Source of the DNA: Liolophura sinensis
Lineage: Eukaryota; Mollusca; Polyplacophora; Chitonida; Chitonidae
DNA: 64,000 nucleotides
Direction of reading: 5' to 3'
Assembly (NCBI RefSeq): GCF_032854445.1
Contig: NC_088295.1
Coordinates: 15,861,385-15,925,384, forward strand
Shown piece by piece: positions 63,660-64,000 of this stretch. Within the stretch, counting starts at the first letter, position 1; every line of letters begins with the position of its first letter. Both the position numbers and the translations under genes were made by a program. Below the pieces are notes generated by a model, which saw only the letters and a list, made by a program, of their open reading frames with translations, was not told where the DNA came from and made no database searches.

Positions 63660-64000
63660 CTGCTCTCGACAATGGGTAGATTGGCCGGGATGTGGTGTTA
63701 TAAGTGGGACCATGGGCAGATTGGCCGGGGTGTAGTGTGAGAGGTGGCACCATGGGCAGATTGGCCGGGATGTGGTGTTATAAGTGGCACCATGGGCAGA
63801 TTGGCCGGGGTGTAGTGTGAGAGGTGGCACCATGGGCAGATTGGCCGGGATGTGGTGTTATAAGTGGGACCATGGGCAGATTGGCCTGGGTGTAGTGTGA
63901 GAGGTGGCACCATGGGCAGATTGGCCTGGGTGTGGTGTGAGAGGTGGCACCATGGGCAGATTGGCCTGGGTTTAGCGTGAGAGGTGGCACCATGGGCAGA
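63660..64000. repeat. 40-bp minisatellite running off the window
   Basis: At least eight units of ACCATGGGCAGATTGGCCGG followed by GGTGTAGTGTGAGAGGTGGC. Two unit types (GATGTGGTGTTATAAGTGG and GGTGTAGTGTGAGAGGTGG endings) alternate at first, making an 80-bp dimer, and become uniform toward the right edge. Overlapping - strand ORFs are repeat-derived. Confidence 0.93.

Noticed and set aside
1-64000. Viral or transposon coding genes
   Set aside because: No ORF shows polymerase, integrase, transposase, capsid or reverse-transcriptase motifs; mobile DNA here is short and non-autonomous.

Overview
This window is animal nuclear DNA: AT-rich, intron-containing and full of short interspersed elements and minisatellites, with no operons or prokaryotic gene layout. 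It holds one recognisable protein-coding gene, a three-exon unc-4-type homeobox gene (UNCX/unc-4 family) on the + strand at about 31.03-43.37 kb. The protein and the SINE families (tRNA-like heads, tails of the type CTTGAGTACGGCGTAAAACACC) suggest a lophotrochozoan, most likely a mollusc. That placement is an inference from memory of such repeats and could not be tested here.

Layout. 1-31 kb: a gene desert with four degenerate tandem arrays (1.4-2.0, 10.2-10.6, 14.1-14.7 and 22.1-22.9 kb), several SINE copies, a long TA microsatellite and a few GC-richer non-repetitive blocks that could be regulatory. 31.03-43.37 kb: the UNCX gene, with a plausible CCAAT/TATA-like/Inr promoter, exon 1 (31161-31437), intron 1 (955 bp), exon 2 (32393-32571), intron 2 (8951 bp) and exon 3 (41523-42527). 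An AATAAA signal lies at 43346. The model gives 486 residues, with the homeodomain at residues 107-166. 43.4-47.5 kb: non-coding, with another GC-richer block at 44.8-45.6 kb. 47.5-57.2 kb: a dense cluster of minisatellites (58/28, 35, 53 and 51 bp units) mixed with SINEs, several with intact target-site duplications. 57.2-64 kb: more SINE pieces, a C-rich tract and a 40-bp minisatellite that runs off the right edge.

Main points. The UNCX protein carries two eh1-like Groucho-binding motifs, a PTDLSCK motif matching the CtBP-binding consensus, and two SUMO-type motifs, so it looks like a repressor able to recruit two corepressor systems. Several retroelements sit inside minisatellite arrays, and two or three SINE families appear to share a related 3' tail. 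Intron 2 contains a 12-bp exact match to the CTCF core. I found no coding gene outside UNCX, no functional tRNA or rRNA gene, no CRISPR array, and no transposase or reverse-transcriptase ORF. I did not find a clearly new molecular system.
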